Shown: positions 34,591-43,183 of the stretch, in pieces | How the letters are laid out: every line of letters begins with the position of its first letter | Position numbering within the stretch: the first letter of the stretch is position 1 | Source: JBBWZH01 sp035544115 | Lineage (GTDB): Bacteria > Actinomycetota > Actinomycetes > Mycobacteriales > CADCTP01 | Length of the DNA stretch: 64,000 nt | Assembly (NCBI GenBank): GCA_963714145.1 | Contig: OY970235.1 | Coordinates: forward strand, 5,022,001 to 5,086,000 | Direction of reading: 5' to 3' | Position numbers and translations under genes: made by a program | Notes under the pieces: model-generated | The model's database searches: none | What the model was told of the DNA's origin: nothing | What the model saw: only the letters and a program-made list of their open reading frames with translations

Positions 34591-36510
34591 ATGGCTGTGG
34601 TTGCCACCGGAGCGGTGGCTGGCTCGGCGGGTGGCGCGGACGCGGTCGGAGTGCTTGAGGCGGCGGCCGAGGCGGCCCGCCGGTACGAGCGCGCCGATCT
34701 GGTGGAGCGGCTGGAACAGGAACGGGCCATCCTCGGCCGGCCGCAGTGCCGGGTGCTGGTCATCGGCGAGTTCAAGAAGGGCAAGAGTTCGCTGGTCAAC
34801 GCCCTGCTGAACGCGCGGGTCTGCGCCACCGACGCGCAGATCGCCACCGCGGTGCCGACGCTGGTGAAGTACGGGCCGGCGGTGACGGCGACCACGCTGG
34901 CCGCGGACGGGCTGGCGGCCGACGGCCGGGGTGGGCCGGACGCCGGCCGGCCGGTGCCGCTGTCCGAAGTGGAGGCTCTGTCCACCGGGATGGATCTGGC
35001 CGGGGCCGACCCGGCCGGGCGGCGCAGCGGGGTGCGGGCGATCGAGGTGGCGCTGCCGCGCGAGCTGCTCCGGGACGGGCTGACGCTGGTCGACACCCCC
35101 GGCGTCGGCGGCGGGATGGCGTCCGCGCACGCGGCGGCGACCCTGCGCGCGCTCACCGCGGCCGACGTGGTGCTGTTCGTGTCCGACGCCGGTGCCGAGT
35201 ACACCGCGCCCGAGCTGGAGTTCCTGCGCCAGGCCGCGGACCTCTGCCCGACCGTGATCTGCGCCGTCACGAAGATCGACTTCTATCCGGAGTGGCGCCG
35301 CATCCTGGCCGCCGACCAGCAGCACCTGCGCACGGCCGGGCTGAGCTACGAGATCGTGCCGCTGTCCGCACCGCTGCGCCAGCACGGCCTGCGTGAAGGC
35401 GACCGCAGCCTGCTGGTGGAATCCGGCTACCCGCGGCTGGCCGCGCTGCTCCGGCAGGCCGCCACGGCCACCGCGAACACCGCCGCGGCCGGCGGCGCCG
35501 CGGCCGCGCACGCCGCGCTGACCCAGCTGGTCTCCCGACTGTCCACAGAGCACGAGGCGCTGGCCGACCCGGAGAAGGCCAGCGCGCAGTATGCACAGTG
35601 GACAGACGCGCGGGCCCGGGCGGAGAAGCTGAAGAGCGGCAGCGCGCGCTGGCAGCAGGTGCTCACCGACCGGGTCAGCGACCTGGCCGCGAACGTCGAC
35701 CTGGACCTCGGCGTCCGGCTGCGGGCGCTGCGCAAGGAGGCGGCCGACCAGATCGGCGCCGACAACCCGCTGCTGGCCTGGGCGCAGCTGGAGCCCTGGC
35801 TGCACCGGCGCACCAACGAGACGCTGCTGGACCACTACCGGTTGATCCGGGACCAGACCGACGCGGTCGCCAACGACGTGGCCAGCGAGTTCGGCCTGGC
35901 CGCCTGGGAGCTGCGGGTGGTGGTGGACGTGGAGGCGCCCGGCGACGCGGCCCGGGACGTCGGGCTGGCCGCCGCGGCCGCCAACCGGTCCAACCGGTTC
36001 GAGGTCGGCCTGATGGCCGCCCGCGGCGGCTCGGTCGGCCTGATCGTCGGGCACGCCGTCGGCCTGGTGCTCGGCATCGCGCTGCCGATCACGCTGCCGG
36101 CCACCGCCGCGCTGACCACCCTGCTCGCCCGCAAGATGTGGCGGTCGGCCCAGAAGACGCAGCTGCGCGCGCTGCGGGCGGAGGCGGAGCGGGCCATCGC
36201 GGTCTACCTGGACGAGGTCGAACTGGTTGCCCGCAAGGACTCGCGTGACTCGATCCGGACCGTGCAGCGCGACCTGCGCGAGACGTTCCAGCGCCGGGCC
36301 GGCGAGATGTACGCGTCCACCGTGCAGAACCTGGAGGCGCTGAGCAAGGCGGTGCAGGAGGGCGAGCGCGGCCGGCGCGGCCGGATCACCGAGGTGGCGG
36401 CCGAGCTGGATCGGCTGCGGGCGCTGTCCGAGCACGCCGGTGGCCTGGTCGACCAGTTCCTGGCCGGCCGCGGCGGCGCACTCCACGTTTCCGCGGCGGC
36501 CCCGGCATGA
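34591..36510 (+). CDS. Dynamin-like GTPase 1
   Basis: The 639-residue protein has G1 GEFKKGKSSL (about residue 58), G3 DTPGVGGG (about 168) and G4 TKID (about 227), then a long helical stalk. A hydrophobic hairpin near residues 480-510 (GLIVGHAVGLVLGIALPIT) should be the membrane paddle. This is the layout of bacterial dynamin-like proteins, including the mycobacterial IniA/IniC class, which remodel or protect the inner membrane. ATG at 34591 is preferred over GTG at 34585. It overlaps the second GTPase by ATGA, as expected for a heteromeric pair. Confidence 0.88.
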   Translation: MAVVATGAVAGSAGGADAVGVLEAAAEAARRYERADLVERLEQERAILGRPQCRVLVIGEFKKGKSSLVNALLNARVCATDAQIATAVPTLVKYGPAVTATTLAADGLAADGRGGPDAGRPVPLSEVEALSTGMDLAGADPAGRRSGVRAIEVALPRELLRDGLTLVDTPGVGGGMASAHAAATLRALTAADVVLFVSDAGAEYTAPELEFLRQAADLCPTVICAVTKIDFYPEWRRILAADQQHLRTAGLSYEIVPLSAPLRQHGLREGDRSLLVESGYPRLAALLRQAATATANTAAAGGAAAAHAALTQLVSRLSTEHEALADPEKASAQYAQWTDARARAEKLKSGSARWQQVLTDRVSDLAANVDLDLGVRLRALRKEAADQIGADNPLLAWAQLEPWLHRRTNETLLDHYRLIRDQTDAVANDVASEFGLAAWELRVVVDVEAPGDAARDVGLAAAAANRSNRFEVGLMAARGGSVGLIVGHAVGLVLGIALPITLPATAALTTLLARKMWRSAQKTQLRALRAEAERAIAVYLDEVELVARKDSRDSIRTVQRDLRETFQRRAGEMYASTVQNLEALSKAVQEGERGRRGRITEVAAELDRLRALSEHAGGLVDQFLAGRGGALHVSAAAPA

Positions 36511-38102
36511 GCGGCCCGACCGCCGGCGGCAGCCAGCCGGCCGAGCCGACACCGCACGGCGACCCGGGGCAGTCCGAGCTGATGGGCAAGCTGCGGGACC
36601 TGCTGGCCCGGGCGGTGGCGGCCTACCAGGGGCACCCGGCCGCGCCGGGCCTGCAGGCGCTGCTCGGCCGCTTGGACGAGCCGCTGCGGGTGGCGCTGGC
36701 CGGCCGGCTCAAGGCCGGCAAGTCGACGCTGCTGAACGCGCTGGTCGGCGAACGGCTGGCGGCGACCGATGCGACCGAGTGCACCCGGGTGGTGACCTGG
36801 TACGCGAACGGGGTGGCGTCCCGCGCCTGGGCGTACCCGCATCAGGGCGAGCCGCGGCAGCTGCGGTTCACCCGGTCCGGCGGGCAGACCGTGATCGACC
36901 TGGGCGAGTTCCACGCCGACGACCTGGACCGGCTGGCGATCGAGGTGCCGAGCAGCCGGCTGGAGCGCCTCACGCTGATCGACACGCCCGGCATCGGCTC
37001 GCTGTCCACCGATGTGTCGGCGCGCACCACCGCGTTCCTGACCGAGGACACCGACCGCGGCGCGGACGCGGTGCTGTACCTGATGCGGCACCTGCACGCG
37101 TCCGACGTCGGGTTCCTGGAGGCGTTCGGCGACGACGACCTGAGCGGCAGCACGCCGGTGAACGCGATCGGCGTGCTGTCCCGGTCGGACGAGGTCGGGG
37201 CCGGCCGCGGTGACGCGCTGGAGCTGGCCCGCCGGGTGGCCGCCGAGTACCGCCGGGAGCCGCGGATCCGGGCGCTGGTGCAGACCGTGGTCCCGGTCTC
37301 CGGGCTGCTGGCCCAGGCCGGTGCGACCCTGCAGGAAGCCGACTACGCGGCGCTGGCCACGCTGGCCGCCCGGCCGGGCAGCATGCTGCTGTCGGCCGAC
37401 CGGTTCGTGGCCGACGTCCCGGGCGCCGCGCTGCCGGCCGAGCGGCGCCGGCAGCTGCTGGGCCTGCTCGGCATGTTCGGCGTCCGGCTGGCGGTGGCGC
37501 TGGTGCAGCAGGGGGCGGCCCCGCATGCCAGCGCGCTGGCCCGCGAGCTGCGCGCCCGCGGCGGCCTGGACGAGCTGCGCACGGTCCTGCTGGACCAGTT
37601 CACCGACCGCACCGACGTGCTGAAGGCGCAGCACGCGTTGCGCACCCTGGAGGCGGTGCTGACCGCCGCCCCGGTGCCGGCGACGGACTGGCTGCGCTCG
37701 CGGGTGGAGGCGGTCGTGGTCGGCGCACACGAGCTGACCGAGCTGCGGCTGCTGAACGACCTGCGCACCGGCGCGGTCGAGCTGGCCGAACAGGAGCTGC
37801 GGGACGAGGCGGAGGCGCTGCTCGGCGCGTCCGGCGGAACGCTGCGGGCCCGGCTCCGGCTGCCCGCCGACGCGCCCGACGAGGAGCTGCGCCCGGCCGT
37901 CATCGTCGCGCTGCGCCGCTGGCAGCGCCTCGGCGAGAGCCCGATGGCCGACCCGGGCGTCCGGCGTACCGCCGCCGTGCTGCGGCGCAGCTGCGAGGGT
38001 CTGCTCCCCAGCACCCCCCGCGGCACGCCCCGGCCGACCCCCCAGCTCGCCGCCCCGCCGGAGCCGACCGCCCAGCCGGCGGGCGGTCAGGAGTCGCTGT
38101 AG
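36507..38102 (+). CDS. Dynamin-like GTPase 2
   Basis: The 531-residue protein has G1 GRLKAGKSTLL (about 68), G3 LIDTPGIGSLS (about 157) and a G4-like LSRSDE. The helical C-terminal half lacks an obvious hydrophobic paddle, unlike its partner, so it may reach membranes through partner 1. The pair resembles other bacterial dynamin pairs in which only one subunit inserts. The last 60 residues are Pro-rich and disordered. The start overlaps the GTPase 1 stop (ATGA). Its 3' end overlaps the 3' end of the convergent propeller gene by 16 bp, so no dedicated terminator lies between them. Confidence 0.88.
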   Translation: MSGPTAGGSQPAEPTPHGDPGQSELMGKLRDLLARAVAAYQGHPAAPGLQALLGRLDEPLRVALAGRLKAGKSTLLNALVGERLAATDATECTRVVTWYANGVASRAWAYPHQGEPRQLRFTRSGGQTVIDLGEFHADDLDRLAIEVPSSRLERLTLIDTPGIGSLSTDVSARTTAFLTEDTDRGADAVLYLMRHLHASDVGFLEAFGDDDLSGSTPVNAIGVLSRSDEVGAGRGDALELARRVAAEYRREPRIRALVQTVVPVSGLLAQAGATLQEADYAALATLAARPGSMLLSADRFVADVPGAALPAERRRQLLGLLGMFGVRLAVALVQQGAAPHASALARELRARGGLDELRTVLLDQFTDRTDVLKAQHALRTLEAVLTAAPVPATDWLRSRVEAVVVGAHELTELRLLNDLRTGAVELAEQELRDEAEALLGASGGTLRARLRLPADAPDEELRPAVIVALRRWQRLGESPMADPGVRRTAAVLRRSCEGLLPSTPRGTPRPTPQLAAPPEPTAQPAGGQESL

Positions 38103-40651
38103 TGCACGCCGAAGCCGGCGGCGAAGCCGGTTTGCCCACCCTCGCTGGTCGCCCGGCCGGACAGGCCGAAGTCCACTGACATCTCCGGCATGTCACGCGG
38201 GCAGGACGCCAGGGCGCTGACGTTCAGTGTCCACACCAGACTCGGGCCGTTCGCGGTGGCCGAGGGTGCCCCGGCGTCGACATGCTGGACCTGGCCCAGG
38301 CCGCCGCCGCTGCAGTGGATCGTGTAGCTGTTCCAGATCTCGGTCTCGGTGACGGCGCTCTCCGGATCGCTGGCCGAGACGGTGAGCGTGAGGCTGGTCT
38401 GCCCGGGCGCGAGCGTCACCGACGCACCGCTGGTCATCGTCGAGGTCTGGCCGCCGCCGGAGATGGTCAGCACCGGCGGGGTGGTATCCGGGATGTGGCT
38501 GAAGGTGGCGGACACGGCGGTGTTCGCGGTGATCGTGACCGTGCAGCTGGTCGGCCCGTCGCTGGCGCAGCCGGCGAACCCGGTGAAGCTGGACCGGGCA
38601 CCGGCGGTGGCCGCGAGCGCGACCACGTCGCCCGACCGGTACTGGCCGGTGCAGGTGTTGCCGTTGCAGGCCAGCCCGGTGCCGGCGACCGTGCCGGTCC
38701 CGGTGCCGCCGACGCTCACGGTGAGGCCCAGCAGCGGCGCGAACACCACCGCCACCGCCCGGTTGGTGGCCAGCGTGAAGTCGCAGCTGGCCACGTCCCG
38801 GGCGCAGCCGGCGTCGCCCCAGTCGGCGAGGTAGCTGCCGCCGCCGGCGGTCGCGGCCAGCTGCACCGAGGTGCCCGGGTCGACGGTCACCGTGCAGGTC
38901 GGGTCGCAGGTCTCCGGTTGCCCGCCGGCCACGGTCGCGGTCACCGTGCCGGCGCCGCCGCGGGTCACGGTCAGCGTCACCTTCGGCGGCGGGCCGTCCA
39001 CGAACACGGCCTGGACGGTGCCCGCGCGGGCCACCTTGACGTTGCACAGCGTGCTGCCGCCGCGCACCTCGGTACGGGTGCAGCCGAGCACCCGGTCCAG
39101 CAGCACCTGCGCGGTCGGCTTGTTCGGGATTTCCAGCACCGCGGTGGCGCCGAGCTGGTAGTCCCAGCCGCAGGTCGAGTCGGCCGCGCACCGGGCCCCG
39201 GCCGGGGCGTTCCGCGGCGCCGGCCGCAGCGCGCTGACGAACCCGGCGCCGACCACCCGCACCGAGACGGTCCCGGTGCCTGGTGGCTGGTTGCCCGGCG
39301 CGCCGGTGGACGGTGGTGGCGGCGGCAGCGGGACCGAGCCGGCACCGCCCGGGCCGGTCGGGACCGAGCCCGGCCCGGTCGGCACCGGCTGCCGGCCGGT
39401 GGGGTTGGCCGGGTCGTCCGGCTGTCGCTGGCCCGGTTGCTGGCCCGGCTGCGGGGTCGGCTGCGGGCGGCGTGGCTGCGGCTGGTCGCCGCTGGCGGTC
39501 AGCACCCCGGCGCCGGCCCTCTTGCCGTACTTCTGCAGCGCCTTGCCGAGCACCCAGCGGCCGCCGGCGAACTTGATCACACCGGCCTTGTCGCCGTCCA
39601 GGTCGTTGTAGAAGACCACGCCGTCCTTGGACAGCAGTTCCAGCCGTGAGCCGGGCTTGGTCACGTCCAGGTCCGCTACCACCTGGCGGGCGCCGAGGTC
39701 GACCACGGCGGTGTGCCCGGTGGTCTGGTTCGGCACCAGCACGAACCCACCGGCCTCCACCAGCGGGCCGAACCTGTCGCCGGGCCGGCCGACGTTCACC
39801 GTCCGGCCGCAGTCGTCGCCGCCGCTGCCGGACTCGATCAGCGTGCCGGTGGCGGGGTTCGCGGCGAGCACCCGGTTCAGCGCGGTCGAGCCGAGCAGCT
39901 GGACCTGGTCGGCACCGCTGAGATCCAGGCAGGACCAGGTCTTGACGGTGCCGTCACCGGTCAGCCAGCCGGTCCGGACCCGGCCCAGGTCGACCAGCAC
40001 CGGCTGGCCGCGGACCAGCACCAGCCGGGTGTCCGGGCCGCCGAGCTCGGGCCGGACGTGCTTGCCGGCCTGGTCGAACCAGGCCAGCCCGCCCTTGTCC
40101 ACCACCCAGAGCCGGCCGGCATCGTCCACAACGGACTGCCCCGGGCCGGGCTGCGCGGCCAGCGCCAGCTGCTGCCGGACCCGCAGCGAGGCCGGGTCGG
40201 CCACCGTGGCCGTCCGCCGCTGACCGTCCACAATGTAGGTACTGGTCCGGCCGGCGTAGACCTGCAGTTGGCCACTCGGCCCGCTGTCGCCGAACTGCAC
40301 CGGCGGCGACACCTCGTACGTCGCACCGTCCACCCGGGCCACCGTGCCGGCACCCGAGCTGACCAGGTACGCCGACGAGCCGGACTGCACCACGCCCAGG
40401 TCGTCGCCGGGCCGGAAGGCCGGCGCCAGCACGTAGCCGATCACCTGCTCGGACGCACCGTCGATCAGCGTCACGACGCCCTGCGCCGGTGAGCCGAGCC
40501 AGGCGGTGCCGCCGGACAGCTCCACCCGGGACGCCGGCAACCCGGTGCCATGGGCGGCCAGCAGCACCGCCGGCAGCGCCACCGCGGCCACCGCGGCCCC
40601 GGAGAGCGCGCGCCGCCCGCCTACCCGCTCGGTCCACTTCATCAGAGTCAT
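38087..40651 (-). CDS. Secreted propeller-like protein A with Cys-rich C-terminal repeats
   Basis: The 854-residue protein starts with a signal sequence or anchor (ALSGAAVAAVALPAVLLAAH). About 370 residues of propeller-like repeats follow (SRVELSGGTAWLGSPAQGVV, SVVDDAGRLWVVD, VEAGGFVLVPNQTTG, KDGVVFYNDLDGDKAGVI). After a Pro/Gln-rich linker come Cys-containing beta repeats (TCDPTCTVTVDPGT, ACNGNTCTGQYRSGD, GCASDGPTSCTVT) and an Ig-like end. It is a tandem paralogue of protein B, with a different C-terminus. It is the last gene of the MoxR-DUF58-transglutaminase operon, matching the fn3 position in PFNA-type clusters. ATG at 40651 behind GGGTACGG; a second ATG is at 40642. Confidence 0.82.
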   Translation of the reverse strand: MTLMKWTERVGGRRALSGAAVAAVALPAVLLAAHGTGLPASRVELSGGTAWLGSPAQGVVTLIDGASEQVIGYVLAPAFRPGDDLGVVQSGSSAYLVSSGAGTVARVDGATYEVSPPVQFGDSGPSGQLQVYAGRTSTYIVDGQRRTATVADPASLRVRQQLALAAQPGPGQSVVDDAGRLWVVDKGGLAWFDQAGKHVRPELGGPDTRLVLVRGQPVLVDLGRVRTGWLTGDGTVKTWSCLDLSGADQVQLLGSTALNRVLAANPATGTLIESGSGGDDCGRTVNVGRPGDRFGPLVEAGGFVLVPNQTTGHTAVVDLGARQVVADLDVTKPGSRLELLSKDGVVFYNDLDGDKAGVIKFAGGRWVLGKALQKYGKRAGAGVLTASGDQPQPRRPQPTPQPGQQPGQRQPDDPANPTGRQPVPTGPGSVPTGPGGAGSVPLPPPPPSTGAPGNQPPGTGTVSVRVVGAGFVSALRPAPRNAPAGARCAADSTCGWDYQLGATAVLEIPNKPTAQVLLDRVLGCTRTEVRGGSTLCNVKVARAGTVQAVFVDGPPPKVTLTVTRGGAGTVTATVAGGQPETCDPTCTVTVDPGTSVQLAATAGGGSYLADWGDAGCARDVASCDFTLATNRAVAVVFAPLLGLTVSVGGTGTGTVAGTGLACNGNTCTGQYRSGDVVALAATAGARSSFTGFAGCASDGPTSCTVTITANTAVSATFSHIPDTTPPVLTISGGGQTSTMTSGASVTLAPGQTSLTLTVSASDPESAVTETEIWNSYTIHCSGGGLGQVQHVDAGAPSATANGPSLVWTLNVSALASCPRDMPEMSVDFGLSGRATSEGGQTGFAAGFGVHYSDS

Positions 40652-40682
40652 CCGTACCCAATTCAACCGTCCGGGCGGTGCC

Positions 40683-43178
40683 TCACCAACACTGCCCTCG
40701 AACCTGGCTTCCGATATCGGACGGCGCATCGAACTCGTCCGTCGCCTGAACGGTCCAGCTCGACACGTCCGGAAGGTTGGCGCGCGGGACGTCCACGGCC
40801 CAGAACGTGCCGTGGCCGGCCGAGCCACCGTTCACAATGTCCATCTGCACCGCCACCCCGCCCACGCGCAGGGTGACGACCAGCCCCGCCTCGTTGCCGT
40901 CCACGAAGTCGGCGAAGAAGTGCACCGGCTCGTCCTGCGCGAAGCCGACGCACTCGGCGTAGTTGTTCCAGACCGGCGCCTTGTTGGCCAGCACGTCGAA
41001 GCTCACGGTGTTGCCGTTGCGCAGGGTCAGCGTGATCGCACCGGTGTTCAGGCCGTCGGCCGGCGGCGCACCGTTCACGCCGACCAGGAACGAGCCGGTG
41101 CCGTCCGGCTGCACGGTGACCCCGCCGAGGTCGCTGGCGTGCAGCCAGGTCGGGATCTCGATGCCGACCTGCTGCGGGACGAAGCTGCCGACCAGCCTGG
41201 CCTGCACGCTCGGCGTCGTGCCGTTGCGCAGCTCCACCGGTGAACCGGTCACCGCCTCCAGCCGGGCCCGGTCGGCCACGTGCACGGTGACCGACTCCTG
41301 GTCGGTCGCCCCGTCGTAGCTCACCGTCAGCGTGACCGTGTAGTCGCCCGCGGCGTCGAAGGTGCGGGCCAGCTCGTCCCCCGGCGTGCCGGGGACCGGG
41401 CCGGTCGGGCCGCTGGGCCCGGCGACGGCCCAGGACCAGGTGCCGCGGTCACCGGCCACCGACTCCACCGCGGCGAACGTCAGCGGCTGGCTGATCCCGG
41501 CGTCGATGGCGCTCGCGGTGAGGCTGTCGATCTGCGGCGCCAGGCTGGACGTGGTCCGGAACGGCTTGGTCACCGGGCCGGCGCGGCCGGCCGGAGTCTG
41601 CACCACCAGCCGGATCCGCAGGTTGTCCGGCGTTCCGGCCGGGAGCCGGACGGCCAGCTTGCCGGCGGTGCTGCCGTCCTGCAGCGCGGCTCCGGTGGCC
41701 GGGTCGAGGATCGTCCAGGCCCAGGTGGCGCCCAGCGCGTTGTCCACCTTCGCGGTGAACGTGACCGGCAGCTCGCGCACCACGATGTCCGGGTTCCAGC
41801 TGAGGCTGCGGATCACCGGCGGCTGGGCCGGCGGTGCCGGACCGGTCCCGGCCGGGTCGGTGCCGCTCGGCGGGCTGGGGCTCTGCTGGCCCGGGTCGGA
41901 CGGGCCCGGATCCGGCTGGCTCGGGCTCTGCTGGCCCGGGCTGGCCGACGTCGCCGGCTGGTCCGGTGTGGACGGACCCGGATCGGGCTGCCGGCCCGGC
42001 TGGTCCGGCTGGTCCGGCGGCGGCCCCGGCCCGGCGCCGCCGCTCGGGGTCAGGATGCCCTCGCCGCTCTTCGCCCGGTTGTACTTCAGCAGCGCCCGGC
42101 CCAACCGCCACTGCCCGCTGTCGAACCGGATCACCCCGGCCTTGTCGCCGTCCAGGTCGTTGTAGAAGACCACGCCGTCCTTGACCAGCAACTCCAGCCG
42201 GGCGCCGGGCTTGACCACGTCGAGCCGGGCGGCCACCCGGCGGGCGCTCATGTCGACCACCACGGTGCGGCCGGTGGTGCGGTCCGGCACCAGCACGAAC
42301 CCGCCGGCCTCCACCAGCGGGCCGAACTCGTCGCCGGGGTCGCCGACCGGCACGGCCAGCGCGCAGTCGTCGCCGTCCACCCCGGCCGCGACCAGCGTGC
42401 CGGTGGCCGACACCGCCGCGTACACCCGGCCGGCCACGGCGGAGCCGAGCAGCTGCGCCTGATCGCCGGCCCGGGTGTCCAGACAGGACCAGGACCGGAC
42501 GCCGCCGTCCGCGCCGAGCCGGCCGACCCGCGGGCGGCGCACGTCCACCAGCACCGGCCGGCCGGCCACCAGCACCAGCCGGGCCGCCCCGTCCGCCCCG
42601 TCCGGGCGCACCCGCTTGCCGCCGTCGAACCAGGTCAGGCCGCCGCCGGCACTGTCCACCACCCAGAGCCGGCCGGCATCGTCCACAACGGACTGCCCGG
42701 GCCCGGGCTGGGCGGCCAGCGAGAGCCGCTCGCGCACGTTGAGCGTGACCGGATCGGCGACCGAGGCGATCCGCCGGCCGCCGTCCACTATGTACAGGCT
42801 CGGGCCGCCGGCCTGCACGCTGAGCGGGCCGCCGGCGACGCCGAACCCGATCGGTGCCGAGACCTGGTACGTGCCACCGTCCACCCGGGACACCGTGCCG
42901 CGGCTGCCGTTCACGATGTAGGCGGACGAGCCGGCCTGCACCACCGACAGGTCGTCGCCGGCCCGCGCGGCCGGTGCCCGGACCGAACCGACCACCTGCT
43001 CGGAGGCGCCGTCGATCAGCGTGACCAGGCCCTGGCTGGGTGACGCCAGCCAGGCGCCGCCGCCGGACAGCTCCACTCTGGACACCGGCAGGCCGGGCGC
43101 CGCGGCCAGTAGTACCGCCAGCGGCACCGTCGCGACAGCCGCCAACCCGCCGGACAGCCTGGTGCGCAGCCGGCTCAC
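40683..43178 (-). CDS. Secreted propeller-like protein B with Ig/PKD-like C-terminus
   Basis: The 831-residue protein has a signal or anchor helix (GGLAAVATVPLAVLLAAAPG) and the same propeller-like half as protein A, with almost identical blocks (LVTLIDGASEQVVGSV, PGQSVVDDAGRLWVVD, KDGVVFYNDLDGDKAGVI). After a Pro/Ser/Gly linker it has Ig/PKD-like domains (PVIRSLSWNPDIVVRELPVT, RTFDAAGDYTVTLTVSYDG) and a third beta domain. It should act outside the membrane, attached by its N-terminal helix or released. The GTG start lies 5 nt after the transglutaminase-like gene. A role as a surface sensor or adhesin is inferred from architecture only. Confidence 0.82.
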   Translation of the reverse strand: MSRLRTRLSGGLAAVATVPLAVLLAAAPGLPVSRVELSGGGAWLASPSQGLVTLIDGASEQVVGSVRAPAARAGDDLSVVQAGSSAYIVNGSRGTVSRVDGGTYQVSAPIGFGVAGGPLSVQAGGPSLYIVDGGRRIASVADPVTLNVRERLSLAAQPGPGQSVVDDAGRLWVVDSAGGGLTWFDGGKRVRPDGADGAARLVLVAGRPVLVDVRRPRVGRLGADGGVRSWSCLDTRAGDQAQLLGSAVAGRVYAAVSATGTLVAAGVDGDDCALAVPVGDPGDEFGPLVEAGGFVLVPDRTTGRTVVVDMSARRVAARLDVVKPGARLELLVKDGVVFYNDLDGDKAGVIRFDSGQWRLGRALLKYNRAKSGEGILTPSGGAGPGPPPDQPDQPGRQPDPGPSTPDQPATSASPGQQSPSQPDPGPSDPGQQSPSPPSGTDPAGTGPAPPAQPPVIRSLSWNPDIVVRELPVTFTAKVDNALGATWAWTILDPATGAALQDGSTAGKLAVRLPAGTPDNLRIRLVVQTPAGRAGPVTKPFRTTSSLAPQIDSLTASAIDAGISQPLTFAAVESVAGDRGTWSWAVAGPSGPTGPVPGTPGDELARTFDAAGDYTVTLTVSYDGATDQESVTVHVADRARLEAVTGSPVELRNGTTPSVQARLVGSFVPQQVGIEIPTWLHASDLGGVTVQPDGTGSFLVGVNGAPPADGLNTGAITLTLRNGNTVSFDVLANKAPVWNNYAECVGFAQDEPVHFFADFVDGNEAGLVVTLRVGGVAVQMDIVNGGSAGHGTFWAVDVPRANLPDVSSWTVQATDEFDAPSDIGSQVRGQCW

Positions 43179-43183
43179 CCCCG

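Noticed and set aside
34591..38102. Naming the two GTPases iniA and iniC.
   Set aside because: They share the dynamin-like layout, but similarity could not be measured here and the neighbourhood differs from the mycobacterial ini operon.
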